Source: Bryobacterales bacterium (GTDB lineage Bacteria > Acidobacteriota > Terriglobia > Bryobacterales > Bryobacteraceae). From it: 64,000 nucleotides of DNA. A program made the translations under genes and the position numbers. The notes beneath the pieces are model-generated. The model had not been told where the DNA came from and searched no databases. It worked only from the letters and a program-made list of their open reading frames with translations. Positions 8,720 to 17,774 of this stretch are shown here, in pieces (within the stretch, counting starts at the first letter, position 1; the number at the start of each line of letters is the position of its first letter). The stretch covers positions 1 through 64,000 of the forward strand of contig PLDF01000361.1 in NCBI GenBank assembly GCA_003135055.1. The letters run 5' to 3'.

Positions 8720-10165
8720 CTACAACCCCGCCCGTTTCCACAGCGCATCCACCCGCTCTTTCACGTCCGCCGGTATCCCAATCACCCCCGGCCACGGCCG
8801 CGTAAAGCCTTCGCCCGGCCACTTGCGCGTCGCGTCGATCCCCATCTTCGACCCGTAATTCGGCAGACGGCTCGCATGGTCCAGCGAATCCACCGGCCCC
8901 ATCACGAATTGAATGTCGCGCTCCGGGTCGATATGGTTCAGCGCCTTCCACGCCACCTCGCGGTAGTTCTGCACGTCCACATCCTCGTCCACCACCACGA
9001 TGCATTTCGAAAACATCGCCTGCCCCGTCCCCCAGATCGAATGCATCACCTTGCGCGCATGCCCCGGATACGATTTGCGGATCGCCACCAGAATCAGGTT
9101 GTGGAACACGCCCTCCGCGGGCATCGCGATATCGCGCACTTCCGGCAGTTGCAGCCGCATCAGCGGCAGAAAGATTCGCTCAATCGCCTTGCCCATGTAG
9201 TAATCCTCCATGGGCGGCGGCCCCACGATCGTCGTCGCATAAATCGGCTCCTTGCGGTGCGTCATGCACGTCACATGGAACACCGGATATTCGTCCGCCA
9301 GCGAGTAAAAGCCCGTGTGGTCGCCGAACGGGCCTTCCGTGCGCAATTCGCCCAATTCCACGTAGCCTTCGAGCACAATCTCCGCGTGCGCCGGCACTTC
9401 CAGATCGCACGTCTGGCACTTCACCATCTCCACCGGACTCTGCCGCAGAAACCCCGCGATCATCATCTCGTCCAGGTCCGGCGGCAGCGGCATAATCGCC
9501 GAATACATGGTGGCCGGGTCGGCCCCGATCGCCACCGCCACGTCCATGCGCTTGCTGCCCTGATGTTGCGAGCGCCGGTAATGCTCCGCGCCCTGTTTGT
9601 GCGTCTGCCAGTGCATGCCGGTGGTCCGCTCATCGAACACCTGCAGGCGATACATGCCGCAGTTGCGCTTCCCCGTGTCGGGATTGCGCGAAAACACCAG
9701 CGGCAGCGTGATATAGCGGCCGCCGTCCTCCGGCCAGCATTTCAATATAGGTAGATCGAACAGCGAAAAGCCGTCGTTGCGCACCACTTCCTGGCAATCG
9801 CCTTTGGATACGATCTTCGGAAAGAACGCGCCCACCTCCGCCAGTTTCGGCAGCATTTTCAGCTTGCCCATCAGGCCTTCGGGCACGCGCATCTGCAGGA
9901 ACTCCACAATGCGCGCCGCGACTTCTTCCACCGAATCCACTTCGAGCGCGATCTCCATCTTGCGCATCGAGGCGAACTCGTTGATCAGCACCGGCATCGT
10001 GCTGCCCTTCGGTTTTTCGAAGAGCAGCGCCGGCCCGCCCTGCTTCACGGCGCGGTCGGCGAACTCCGTAATTTCCAGCGCCGTATCCACTTCAAACGGG
10101 ATGCGCTTCAGCTCATGTTTCTTTTCCAGCGCGCGAATGAACTCGCGCAGGTCGCGATAAGCCAT
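8720..10165 (-). CDS. ubiD: UbiD-family prenylated-FMN decarboxylase
   Basis: A 481-residue cytoplasmic UbiD-type decarboxylase. The family uses prenylated FMN made by UbiX to decarboxylate aromatic or alpha,beta-unsaturated acids. Visible hallmarks are the N-terminal DLREFIRALE, the substrate/prFMN region YRLQVFDERTTGMHWQTHK, and the acid/arginine motif ELRTEGPFGDHTGFYS that carries catalytic Glu/Arg residues. The conserved C-terminal region contains WPGVIGIPADVKERVDALW. Length fits the class that acts in ubiquinone or menaquinone (futalosine) synthesis. Which quinone cannot be told here, and ubiX is not in the window. It is transcribed divergently from fabG across a 44-base gap that carries a perfect palindrome (10185-10198). 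Confidence 0.93.
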   Translation of the reverse strand: MAYRDLREFIRALEKKHELKRIPFEVDTALEITEFADRAVKQGGPALLFEKPKGSTMPVLINEFASMRKMEIALEVDSVEEVAARIVEFLQMRVPEGLMGKLKMLPKLAEVGAFFPKIVSKGDCQEVVRNDGFSLFDLPILKCWPEDGGRYITLPLVFSRNPDTGKRNCGMYRLQVFDERTTGMHWQTHKQGAEHYRRSQHQGSKRMDVAVAIGADPATMYSAIMPLPPDLDEMMIAGFLRQSPVEMVKCQTCDLEVPAHAEIVLEGYVELGELRTEGPFGDHTGFYSLADEYPVFHVTCMTHRKEPIYATTIVGPPPMEDYYMGKAIERIFLPLMRLQLPEVRDIAMPAEGVFHNLILVAIRKSYPGHARKVMHSIWGTGQAMFSKCIVVVDEDVDVQNYREVAWKALNHIDPERDIQFVMGPVDSLDHASRLPNYGSKMGIDATRKWPGEGFTRPWPGVIGIPADVKERVDALWKRAGL

Positions 10166-10184
10166 AGGCTATGATTGGTTCTTT

Positions 10185-10198
10185 AACAGTACACTGTT
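10185..10198. promoter_or_regulatory. Palindrome in the ubiD/fabG divergent promoter
   Basis: Perfect inverted repeat AACAGT-AC-ACTGTT, centred in the 44-base divergent gap and 12 bases before the fabG ATG. Position and symmetry suggest a repressor operator acting on both genes. The regulator is unknown. Confidence 0.4.
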
Positions 10199-10209
10199 CA
10201 GGAGCATCG

Positions 10210-10980
10210 ATGGTCAACCGGGTCGCATTAGTCACCGGCGCCAGCCGCGGAATCGGCCGCGCCACCGCGCTCGCGCTCGCCCACGCGGGCTACGATGTGG
10301 TCGCCGCTGCGCGCGCCATGGTGACCACCAGCGCCGGCGCCGGCGTAAGCGCCGTTGTAGATGCAAGCCACGCGCTCGACGAATTGCGCGCCGCCAACCC
10401 CACCGCATCCGCTGTCAATCTGGATCTCGCATCGGCCGAGTCCATCAAGGAAGCCATCGGCCGCGTCGTCAAAGAGAAGGGCCGCGTCGATATCCTGGTA
10501 AACAACGCCGGCATCACCCGCGACGGCCTGGCTGTCCGCATGAAGCCCGCCGATTGGGACGCGGTGATGCGCACCAATCTCGACGGATCGTTCCTCTGCA
10601 TCCAGCAGGTGCTCCCCGGCATGATGCGCAACCGCTGGGGACGCATCATCAATATCACATCGGTGGTGGGCCAGGCCGGCAGCCCCGGACAAGTCAATTA
10701 CGCCGCGTCGAAAGCCGGCCTCATCGGCCTCACCAAGTCGCTCGCGCAGGAAGTAGCCAGCCGCAACATCACCGTCAACGCCATCGCGCCCGGCTACGTT
10801 TCCACCGATATGACCAAGGATTTGCCCGAAGAATTGAAGCAGGCCATCATGGGCAAGATTCCGCTAGCGCGCATGGGGACGCCGGAAGATGTCGCCGCCG
10901 CCGTCAAGTTTCTGGCCAGCGACGAAGCGTCGTACATCACGGGCCAGGTGCTGGCGGTAAACGGCGGAATGTACATGTAG
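10210..10980 (+). CDS. fabG: 3-oxoacyl-ACP reductase FabG-type SDR
   Basis: A classical short-chain dehydrogenase of 256 residues, NADPH-dependent. As FabG it would reduce 3-oxoacyl-ACP in type II fatty-acid synthesis. I chose the ATG at 10210 over one 39 bases upstream because AGGAG lies 5 bases before it and the Rossmann strand follows directly (NRVALVTGASRGIG). TGASRGIG is at 9-16, NNAG follows strand 4, and the catalytic pair YAASK is at Tyr164/Lys168. The C-terminus SYITGQVLAVNGGMYM matches FabG. The other fab genes are absent, so it could be a FabG paralogue with another substrate. Confidence 0.9.
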   Translation: MVNRVALVTGASRGIGRATALALAHAGYDVVAAARAMVTTSAGAGVSAVVDASHALDELRAANPTASAVNLDLASAESIKEAIGRVVKEKGRVDILVNNAGITRDGLAVRMKPADWDAVMRTNLDGSFLCIQQVLPGMMRNRWGRIINITSVVGQAGSPGQVNYAASKAGLIGLTKSLAQEVASRNITVNAIAPGYVSTDMTKDLPEELKQAIMGKIPLARMGTPEDVAAAVKFLASDEASYITGQVLAVNGGMYM

Positions 10981-11318
10981 TGCCGCAATTGTGGGGCGGG
11001 CGGATCCCCTGGTCCTCTCTAGGCGTTAAAACAAGGCCGATCTCACGCACCAAAATGCAGCCCCTGAGAGCGCGGATACACCCAGAACGTTCGAGGTCCT
11101 GGTGACTGATTGCTGGTGGCTGGGCCGGGTCGCCAGGAATCCGGTGGCCTGAACCGCCAGTTCTCCAAGAGACCGGTCGGTCCGATCAGACCGGCGGCTG
11201 CAAGCGCGTTTGTCGGGAGTTTTCAACTGTGGCGCTGCCTTTCACGACGGCTTGGGCTTGATCGAAACGTACAATTGGTCATGGCCGATCCGTTTATTCG
11301 GCGCAAGAAGCGTAAAAT
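10981..11318. other. Spacer downstream of fabG
   Basis: About 340 bases with no gene. It contains two imperfect copies of CTGGTG(A/G)CTG near 11098-11122. No clear terminator. Confidence 0.5.
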
Positions 11319-12288
11319 ATGGGCACATCAGACGAAGGGGCCGAACTTATTGCAGCCATTAAAGAAGGAATCCTGGAGGATCAAAGGAAGTCCCGTCCGG
11401 ACGCGAGAATTCTCGTCTATTGCGACAGGCACCTTCCGGTAAAGATGGCTCGGGCCGTGTCGTGGAGTCTCGGAGAATTCGGAGAGGCTTCAGGCAACGT
11501 TAATCCGCTAGATTTTTGGCATTGCCCTAAACCTGGCTGCGAGCGATGCTATGAGCCCAAGATGCTATGAGCCCAATATGTTCGGGTACTTTTGGTGCGG
11601 CAGTGAAATGGGAAGCCGCATTGAACAAAATTCAACCAAGCAGCCCCGAGGTAATCGCGAGGGCCTTCCATTCCTATATATCGGGAAGGTCGGGAACGGT
11701 CGCAGGTTCCTTTGTCCTCTCTACAAGTGCCATGAGCAAGGCGAGGATGTCGCTTTGTCGGTGATTGATGAAGAAGTAGCGATACCCGAAGATCCACTAT
11801 CTGCCCTCGGCAAGGAGGAACGTAAACGGGCGAAAGAAATGGCTGTCTTCAAGTCCTTTGCCTCCGCGTCGGGTATCGGCGTGGATGAGGGATCGGCGAA
11901 GAATCATCTACCGAACGCTCCCGATATTCGTTGCACGATATCAGGCCTATCACGTTTTTTTGAATTGGGCGAAATCATCAATGAGGAGGTCGCTGCAAAG
12001 ATCAATCCAAAACGTCAGGCATCCGCTCCCGGCTTTTCATTTTCGCAAGAGATCCCGTTCGTCGAGATCATAGCCAAGAAGAAGAGCAAGACGTATCAGA
12101 CGGCGGGTGATCCCGTAGACCTGATCTTACACTTTGATCTTCGCTTGGGAAGCAAGAGCGTGGTTCGAGGCCAAATCGAGAAGCACGCGGCACTCTTGGA
12201 ATCGCTCATTGCTGATGGTCCGTTCTCCGGTGTTTGGATCTTTGATGAGTGGACCAAAACCATCGTCTGGTCCAAGAGTAGATCCTAG
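11319..12288 (+). pseudogene. Cysteine-rich unknown protein, split by a 16-bp tandem duplication
   Basis: Two open frames, 11319-11570 (83 residues) and 11551-12288, are parts of one gene. The 16 bases GATGCTATGAGCCCAA occur twice in direct succession at 11545-11576. Removing one copy joins the frames into about 317 residues and turns CERCYEPKML-stop into CERCYEPNMFGYFWCGSE. The repaired N-terminal half has zinc-ribbon-like cysteines (HCPKPGCERC, FWCG, FLCPLYKC). The C-terminal half is mixed alpha/beta, ending FSGVWIFDEWTKTIVW. I do not recognise the family. The lesion could be real slippage, a reversible switch or an assembly artefact. Composition is more AT-rich than the flanks, which suggests transfer. 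Confidence 0.72.
11545..11576 (+). repeat. 16-bp perfect tandem duplication causing a frameshift
   Basis: GATGCTATGAGCCCAA twice, head to tail, no mismatch. Sixteen is not a multiple of three, so the second copy shifts the frame and brings a TGA into phase. Confidence 0.95.
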
Positions 12289-12420
12289 GGTTGACTGGGT
12301 CTAACCAGTCGGCCTACAACGGCGCTCCAAGAAGGCCCGGGTCGAATTAGTAAAGACAAGTCGGCATCGCGTCACCCAAACTCGGGGCGATGATCGGGGT
12401 CCTCTTGGCAACGAGCGCGG

Positions 12421-12705
12421 TTAGGACGCCGGGTGCGGTCGCCTCGCGCGCTGTGCCAGGTAGTGTTGATCGAGGGCTTGCCGAACGAGCGTTTTGATGA
12501 CGGCCTGGCGGCTAACGTTAAGGTCCTGCGCAGCCTTATCCAGTTCTTCCAACATGGCGGCGGTGACGTCCACATTAACGCGCTGAATCGGCTGAATCAT
12601 GCGGCCTTGGCCCTTGAAAAAATGGGATACGTCCTTACCCTGATCCGCTAGCCGCGCGATGGCGTCGGCGGAAACCGGTTTACCTGATTTACGAGTTCTC
12701 TTCAT
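12421..12705 (-). CDS. Ribbon-helix-helix antitoxin (CopG/BrnA type)
   Basis: A 94-residue antitoxin-like protein. Residues 42-80 form a ribbon-helix-helix: a strand (QRVNVDVTAAML), helix 1 (EELDKAAQDL) and helix 2 (SRQAVIKTLVRQALDQHY), the pattern used by CopG/BrnA antitoxins to bind the operator of their own locus and neutralise the toxin. I chose the ATG at 12705, which lies inside the 3' end of the upstream toxin gene (17-base overlap), so translation is probably coupled. The longer open frame upstream is an artefact. The antitoxin looks intact while its toxin has a premature stop. Confidence 0.85.
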   Translation of the reverse strand: MKRTRKSGKPVSADAIARLADQGKDVSHFFKGQGRMIQPIQRVNVDVTAAMLEELDKAAQDLNVSRQAVIKTLVRQALDQHYLAQRARRPHPAS

Positions 12706-12958
12706 ACGCTCGGATCTCCTCCTTCGTCGACCTCCACAGCGTGACGAGATGCAGAATCTCGCCCTCCTTGTCCTCCCTGACTTCAAAGATGACGGAATAC
12801 AGCCGGTCACCCACCCGCCCGATAGCCAGAAACTGCTCCGGAACCTCGGATCGCCGATCAGGCTGCGAGAACAATTAACGCGCCTCTTCAAACCCTATGC
12901 CGCGCCGGGGATTCGCTCTGAGGCGCCTGCTCTTCCGAAGGTCGAAGCTAAAGCGCAT
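12689..12958 (-). pseudogene. BrnT-like (DUF497) toxin with in-frame stop
   Basis: From the ATG at 12958 the frame reads MRFSFDLRKSRRLRANPRRG and IGFEEAR, then TAA at codon 28 (12877-12875). It continues in the same frame with LFSQPDRRSEVPEQFLAIGR, SVIFEVREDKEG, LVTLWRSTKEEIRAYEENS, 89 codons in all. Both sides of the stop match the BrnT/DUF497 pattern (start with a DPxKxxxN-like segment, GxxFEEA, then the two-strand core and R-x-S/T-x-x-E-x-x-x-Y end). A CAA-to-TAA change would explain the stop. A TTG directly after it could restart translation and give a 61-residue fragment. BrnT is an mRNA-cleaving RelE-fold toxin. This copy is probably inactive. Confidence 0.78.
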
Positions 12959-13183
12959 CTGATATGACTGTTATACCATTCTGAGCCGCCCGGCAGGCAG
13001 GCGAACGCGGCATGAACCCCCATGTGGGAACGATTCACCCCCGATTACTCTCCACAAGTCGGCTTTGGGTCAGGCCATGTTTGCAGGTGCCGTCCCCTTG
13101 GACCCGCTCTTTACCCCAGTTCCACCGCTCAAGCCCTCAACTGCCCACCCTAAAACCTTGCTAAAATAGTTACTTATCTCCAC

Positions 13184-15706
13184 ATGGCAGATCAGGATCC
13201 ACCACCCCAAGGCCAGCTTCCGCTCCCCGGTTCCCCCGGCTCCGATGGCGGCAATAAGAACATAATTCCCACCAATATCGAAGACGAAATGCGCAGTTCG
13301 TACCTCGCTTACGCCATGAGCGTGATCGTGGGCCGCGCCCTTCCCGATATCCGCGACGGCCTCAAGCCGGTGCACCGCCGCATCCTCTATACCATGCACC
13401 AGATGGGCCTCCAGCCCAACCGGCCCACGCGCAAGTGCGCCCGCATCGTCGGCGAAGTCATGGGCAAGTATCACCCGCACGGCAACCTCGCCGTTTATGA
13501 CGCCCTCGTGCGCCTCGCCCAGCCCTTCTCCTTGCGTTACCCGCTGGTCGAAGGCCAGGGCAACTTCGGCTCCGTCGACGGCGACCCGCCCGCGGCCGAC
13601 CGTTACACCGAGGCCCGTCTCTCACGCATCGCCGCTACTCTGCTCGAAGACCTGGATAAGGAAACCGTCGACTTCAAACCCAACTACGACGATAGCGAAG
13701 TCGAGCCCGAAGTCCTGCCCGCGCGCGTGCCCAACCTGCTCTTGAACGGTTCTTCCGGCATCGCCGTCGGCATGGCGACCAACATTCCGCCGCACAACCT
13801 CAACGACATCGTCAACGCCACCATCCACCTCATCCAGAACCCCAAAGCGACGCTCGCCACCATCCTCGAAATGGTTCCCGGCCCAGATTTTCCCACCGGC
13901 GGCTTCATCCTCGGGCGCAACGGAATCCTCGAAGCCTACACCAAGGGCCGCGGCCATCTTAAGATCCGCGCCCGCGCCGCCATTGAGAAAACCGGCAAAG
14001 ACCGCGAACAGATAATAGTCACCGAAATTCCCTATCAGGTCAACAAGTCGAAGCTGCTCGAGCAGATCGCTTCCATGGTGAATGAGAAGCGCATCGAGGG
14101 CATCTCCGACGTCTTCGATCACAGCGACCGCGACGGCATGCGCATCGTCATCGAGCTGAAGCGCGGCGAGCAGGCCGAGGTGGTGCTCAACAACCTCTAT
14201 CAGCACACCCAGCTTCAAACCGGCTTCGGCATCATCATGCTCTCCATCGTCAACGGCCAGCCGCGCGAGCTGGGCCTGATGGATTGTCTCAAGTTCTTCA
14301 TCGACCACCGCATCGAAGTGGTCCGCCGCCGCACCGAGTATGAGCTGCGCCGCGCCCGCGACCGCGAGCATCTGCTGCTCGGCTTCCAGAAGGCGCTCGA
14401 TAACCTCGACGAAGTCATCAGGCTCATCCGTGCATCCGGAGCGCCTCGTGAAGCGCGCGATTCGCTCATCGCGCGTTTCGAGTTCAGCGAGAAGCAGGCG
14501 CAAGCCATCATCGAATTGCAGCTCCAGCGCCTCACCGGCATGGAGCGCCAGAAGATTCTCGACGAGCTGGCCGAGATCCAGCGCCGCATTGCCGGGTACC
14601 TTGAAATCCTCGGCTCCGATAAGATCCTGCGCAACCTCATCGTCACCGAGCTCAAGGAAGTCCAGAAGGATTTCGGCGACCCGCGCCGCACCGAAATCAT
14701 CGAAGATACCGGCGAGATCAATCTCGAGGATCTGGTGGCCGTCGAAGACGTCGCGATCACCGTCACCCGCGGCGGTTACCTCAAGCGCACTACCGTCGAT
14801 ACCTATCGCCGCCAGACGCGCGGCGGCAAAGGCCGCATCGGCATGGGCACGCGCGCCGAAGACGTGGTGGATCACCTGATCGTGATGTCCACGCACAGCT
14901 ACCTGCTGATCTTCACCACGCGCGGCCGCGTCTACTGGCTCAAGGCGTACGAAATTCCCGACGCCTCAACCATCGGCAAGGGCAAGCACATTTCCAATCT
15001 GATCAGCCTGCAGCCCGATGAAACCGCCAAGGCGTTTCTGCCCGTGAAGGATTTCGTGCCTTCCGAGTTTATCGTCATGGTTACCAAGCACGGCGTCATC
15101 AAGAAGAGCGAGCTCACCGAGTTCGACAATCCCTTGTCGCGCGGCATCATCGCCGTCTCTCTCGACGACGGCGACGAGCTTATCGGCGCCAAGATCACGC
15201 ACGGCGATAACTTCATCTTCCTCGGCTCCCATTTGGGCCAGGCGATCCGCTTCGCCGAAAGCCAGGTGCGGCACATGGGCCGGCAGGCGCGCGGCGTTCG
15301 CGCCATGGACCTCGACGAGGGCGACTACCTCATCGGCATGGTGGTGGTCGAGAAGGAAGGCCTGATTCTCTCCATCTCCGAGAACGGTTTCGGCAAACGC
15401 ACGCCGCTCGAAAACTACCGCCTCACCGCCCGCGGCGGCAAGGGCGTCATCAATATGAAGACCACCAGCAAGACCGGCAGCGTGGTGGCCATTCTTTCCG
15501 TCAAGGAAGATTCCGACCTGATGATCGTCACCCACAACGGCAAGATCATCCGCATCGAATCGTCCACCATCCGCCAGGCGGGCCGTTCCACGCAGGGCGT
15601 GAAGCTGGTTTCGCTGGAAGAGGCCGATAAGGTCGCCGCCGCCTCGGTGCTCCCCGATGCGGAAGTGCCGAACGACGATGGCCAGGGGACCCTCCCCGTA
15701 CAGTAA
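13184..15706 (+). CDS. gyrA: DNA gyrase subunit A
   Basis: An 840-residue GyrA, the DNA-cleaving subunit of gyrase. The breakage-reunion domain starts near residue 30 ([20 protein letters not shown]). The catalytic tyrosine is Tyr141 in [11 protein letters not shown]. The C-terminal six-bladed domain starts near 500 and carries the GyrA box QTRGGKG at 544-550, which supports gyrase rather than topoisomerase IV. In the quinolone-resistance region the sequence is [10 protein letters not shown]. Leu102 occupies the position of E. coli Ser83, Asn101 that of Asp82, and Asp106 conserves Asp87. Leucine at this position is a classical quinolone-resistance state, so target-level insensitivity is possible. 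The N-terminus has a proline/glycine-rich tail of about 25 residues. gyrB is not nearby. Confidence 0.96.
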   Translation: MADQDPPPQGQLPLPGSPGSDGGNKNIIPTNIEDEMRSSYLAYAMSVIVGRALPDIRDGLKPVHRRILYTMHQMGLQPNRPTRKCARIVGEVMGKYHPHGNLAVYDALVRLAQPFSLRYPLVEGQGNFGSVDGDPPAADRYTEARLSRIAATLLEDLDKETVDFKPNYDDSEVEPEVLPARVPNLLLNGSSGIAVGMATNIPPHNLNDIVNATIHLIQNPKATLATILEMVPGPDFPTGGFILGRNGILEAYTKGRGHLKIRARAAIEKTGKDREQIIVTEIPYQVNKSKLLEQIASMVNEKRIEGISDVFDHSDRDGMRIVIELKRGEQAEVVLNNLYQHTQLQTGFGIIMLSIVNGQPRELGLMDCLKFFIDHRIEVVRRRTEYELRRARDREHLLLGFQKALDNLDEVIRLIRASGAPREARDSLIARFEFSEKQAQAIIELQLQRLTGMERQKILDELAEIQRRIAGYLEILGSDKILRNLIVTELKEVQKDFGDPRRTEIIEDTGEINLEDLVAVEDVAITVTRGGYLKRTTVDTYRRQTRGGKGRIGMGTRAEDVVDHLIVMSTHSYLLIFTTRGRVYWLKAYEIPDASTIGKGKHISNLISLQPDETAKAFLPVKDFVPSEFIVMVTKHGVIKKSELTEFDNPLSRGIIAVSLDDGDELIGAKITHGDNFIFLGSHLGQAIRFAESQVRHMGRQARGVRAMDLDEGDYLIGMVVVEKEGLILSISENGFGKRTPLENYRLTARGGKGVINMKTTSKTGSVVAILSVKEDSDLMIVTHNGKIIRIESSTIRQAGRSTQGVKLVSLEEADKVAAASVLPDAEVPNDDGQGTLPVQ

Positions 15707-15749
15707 AGTAAAATAGAGTGGCGCGGGCCCATGGCCTGCGTGCCGACTC

Positions 15750-16598
15750 ATGCAAATAGCCGACCCAATCACGTCAGCCGCGCTAGCCGCAAAACAGTCG
15801 CGCCTGTTCGCGATCCTGCAACCCATGACCCGCGTGATCGTAGCCTTTTCCGGCGGCGCCGATTCCGCCTACCTCGCCTGGGCCGCCACGCAAACGCTAG
15901 GCGCCAACGCCCTGGCCGTTACCGCCGATTCGCCTTCGTTCCCGCGCTCTCACAAGCGCGACGCCGAGAGTTTCACCGCGCGCTTCGGCATCGTGCACGA
16001 ATTCGTCGACACCAACGAATTCGACAACCCCGATTACGCCCGCAACCACGCCGACCGTTGTTTCCATTGCAAGGACGAGCTCTTCACGCGCCTCGAACAA
16101 TTCGGCCGCGAGCGCGCCATCGGCCATATCGTCTACGGCGTGAATGTCGACGACCTGGGCGATTTCCGCCCCGGACAAAACGCCGCCAAGCAGCACCATG
16201 TGGCCGCGCCGCTCGCCGATGCGGGCCTCAACAAAGCCGAGATCCGCGAGCTCTCGCGCCTCGCCGGCTTGCCCACTTGGGATCGCCCGGCGGCCGCCTG
16301 TCTCAGTTCGCGCATTCCCTATGGAACGCCAGTGACCATCCAAAACGTGAAGACGGTCGAGACCGGCGAGGAAGAGCTGAAAGCGCTCGGCTTCCGCCAG
16401 TTCCGCGTGCGCTTCCACGGCGAAGTAGTCCGCATCGAAATCGCACCCGATGAAATGGAGCGCGCGCTGACGCTCGATATGAGCCGGAAGCTCACCGCCA
16501 TCTTCAAAGCGCTAGGGTTCCAATACGTCACGCTCGACTTAGAAGGCTATCGCCAAGGCTCGCTCAACGAAGTCCTCAAGCTGAAGCAGAGACCCTGA
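15750..16598 (+). CDS. larE: ATP-dependent sacrificial sulfur transferase LarE
   Basis: A 282-residue PP-loop enzyme. SGGADS (34-39) binds ATP, and ACLSSRIPYGTP places the sacrificial cysteine at Cys184. CFHCKDELF adds a further conserved Cys pair. In the LarE family the enzyme adenylates the pyridinium carboxylate precursor and gives up its own cysteine sulfur to build the nickel-pincer cofactor of lactate racemase and relatives. LarB, LarC and LarA are not in the window, so either they lie elsewhere or this serves another sulfur-transfer role. It starts 44 bases after gyrA on the same strand and may be cotranscribed. Confidence 0.9.
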   Translation: MQIADPITSAALAAKQSRLFAILQPMTRVIVAFSGGADSAYLAWAATQTLGANALAVTADSPSFPRSHKRDAESFTARFGIVHEFVDTNEFDNPDYARNHADRCFHCKDELFTRLEQFGRERAIGHIVYGVNVDDLGDFRPGQNAAKQHHVAAPLADAGLNKAEIRELSRLAGLPTWDRPAAACLSSRIPYGTPVTIQNVKTVETGEEELKALGFRQFRVRFHGEVVRIEIAPDEMERALTLDMSRKLTAIFKALGFQYVTLDLEGYRQGSLNEVLKLKQRP

Positions 16599-16676
16599 AG
16601 CAGAGACGTGGCGCAAGCACTCTTGCGAAGCCATGTGCCCGCGCCACCAATGGCGGAGTACGACAGTGCTATGGGT

Positions 16677-17098
16677 GTGACTCCCGGCCTGGTAACGTTT
16701 GCGGAGTTCGAGCAGATGCCCGAAACCGATGTGCCTGTCAAGGAGGAGCCTCCCGGATGGAGAATTACTCCAAATGCCCTCGAATTCGTCAGGCACAAGA
16801 GAATGGTTCACCGCATGCATCGACTTATGTGTCCGATGCGGGACGCGCCGAATCGCACCGCGAATCTGGGTGAAGCCTACAGGGAAACTGGAACTTCAGG
16901 ATGGAGAAGTGATCCGCTTTCCGCCGCCGAAATTCGATCATATGTAAACGGCCGATCATCTCTGCGATATTCCAAAGCGGGCGCTTGCCGGCCCGAATCG
17001 ATCGTCTCGGCTTGGCCGCGCCTATGTAGAAATGGGTTACAAAATAGGCGGGACCGCGTGGCTACGGCCCGATGTGAGCGTCTTGCGTCCGGATTGAA
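16677..17098 (+). pseudogene. Two decayed Uma2-family gene copies in tandem
   Basis: At least two broken copies of the intact gene that follows. Copy A keeps TPGLVTFAEFEQMPE and, after a frame change, DGELLQMP. Copy B keeps PTGKLELQDGEVIRFPPP and, after a stop and frame change, EMGYKIGGTAWLRPDVSV. These align with LLTFAEFEQLP, GKLELLDGELIRLPP and EFGYKIGANAWLHPDVSI in 17135-17668. Stops and shifts rule out function. They are local duplicates left to decay. Confidence 0.8.
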
Positions 17099-17134
17099 AA
17101 CCCGCTTCAGCCGAGTTTGGCGGTCGTGTAATAT

Positions 17135-17668
17135 ATGAAGTGTATGGCCGTATCTACCAGCCTTCTGACGTTTGCGGAGTTCGAACAATTGCCGGACGAG
17201 CCAGGGAAACTGGAACTTCTGGATGGAGAACTGATTCGCTTGCCACCCTCCAAGACACGCAACATGAGAATTGCGGAACGCTTATTCAAAATCCTGGAGC
17301 GCGAGTTGGATCGAGCCGGCGGGTCGACCCAGCTTGGCCAAGTTCACATGGAGTTTGGCTACAAGATCGGCGCAAATGCCTGGCTGCACCCGGACGTCAG
17401 CATCGAATACGAGGGCCAAACGGAAAACGACTATTTGGAGGGTGCTCCTGCCTTGGCAGTCGAAGTCATCAGCGAGTCCAACCGGGCGGACCAGATGGAC
17501 CGCAAGGTGAAAAAGTATCTGTCTGGTGGAGCCATAGAGGCTTGGGTGGTCTACCCAAAAACGCGATGCGTCTGGGTTTTCCGTCAGGGATATGCGCAGG
17601 AATTCCGCGGCGAGCTTCGGTCCGACATCATTCCCGGGTTGACTATCGATCTGGCTAGCCTGTTTTAG
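17135..17668 (+). CDS. Uma2-family endonuclease (DUF820)
   Basis: A 177-residue Uma2/DUF820 protein with a PD-(D/E)XK-like fold. Visible core: PDVSIEYEG supplies the Asp, ALAVEVISESN supplies the E-x-(I/V) motif typical of the active site, and KVKKYLSGGAIEAWVVYP is the conserved helix and strand. These genes multiply strongly in cyanobacteria and acidobacteria. The target is unknown, and a host nuclease or selfish gene are both possible. The ATG at 17144 is an alternative start. It ends an array with two decayed copies upstream. Confidence 0.88.
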   Translation: MKCMAVSTSLLTFAEFEQLPDEPGKLELLDGELIRLPPSKTRNMRIAERLFKILERELDRAGGSTQLGQVHMEFGYKIGANAWLHPDVSIEYEGQTENDYLEGAPALAVEVISESNRADQMDRKVKKYLSGGAIEAWVVYPKTRCVWVFRQGYAQEFRGELRSDIIPGLTIDLASLF

Positions 17669-17728
17669 CCGCGTCCAGTTCCCCGACCATAGATCGCGGC
17701 TGCCACGAAACCGCTTGCCGACGCGCAC

Positions 17729-17764
17729 GGCTCCGATCGGAGCCACGACCGTAAGCGAGTGGTT
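17729..17764 (+). repeat. Dispersed element, GACCGTAA family, copy 2
   Basis: Palindrome GGCTCCGATCGGAGCC directly followed by ACGACCGTAAGCGAGTGGTT. It lies between convergent Uma2 and mutarotase genes, where it could act as a bidirectional stem-loop. Confidence 0.75.
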
Positions 17765-17774
17765 GCCCCCGCAG

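Noticed and set aside
13622-14896. 424-residue open frame on the minus strand
   Set aside because: Antisense to gyrA; Asp/Val/Leu-rich composition arises from the high-GC codon bias of gyrA.
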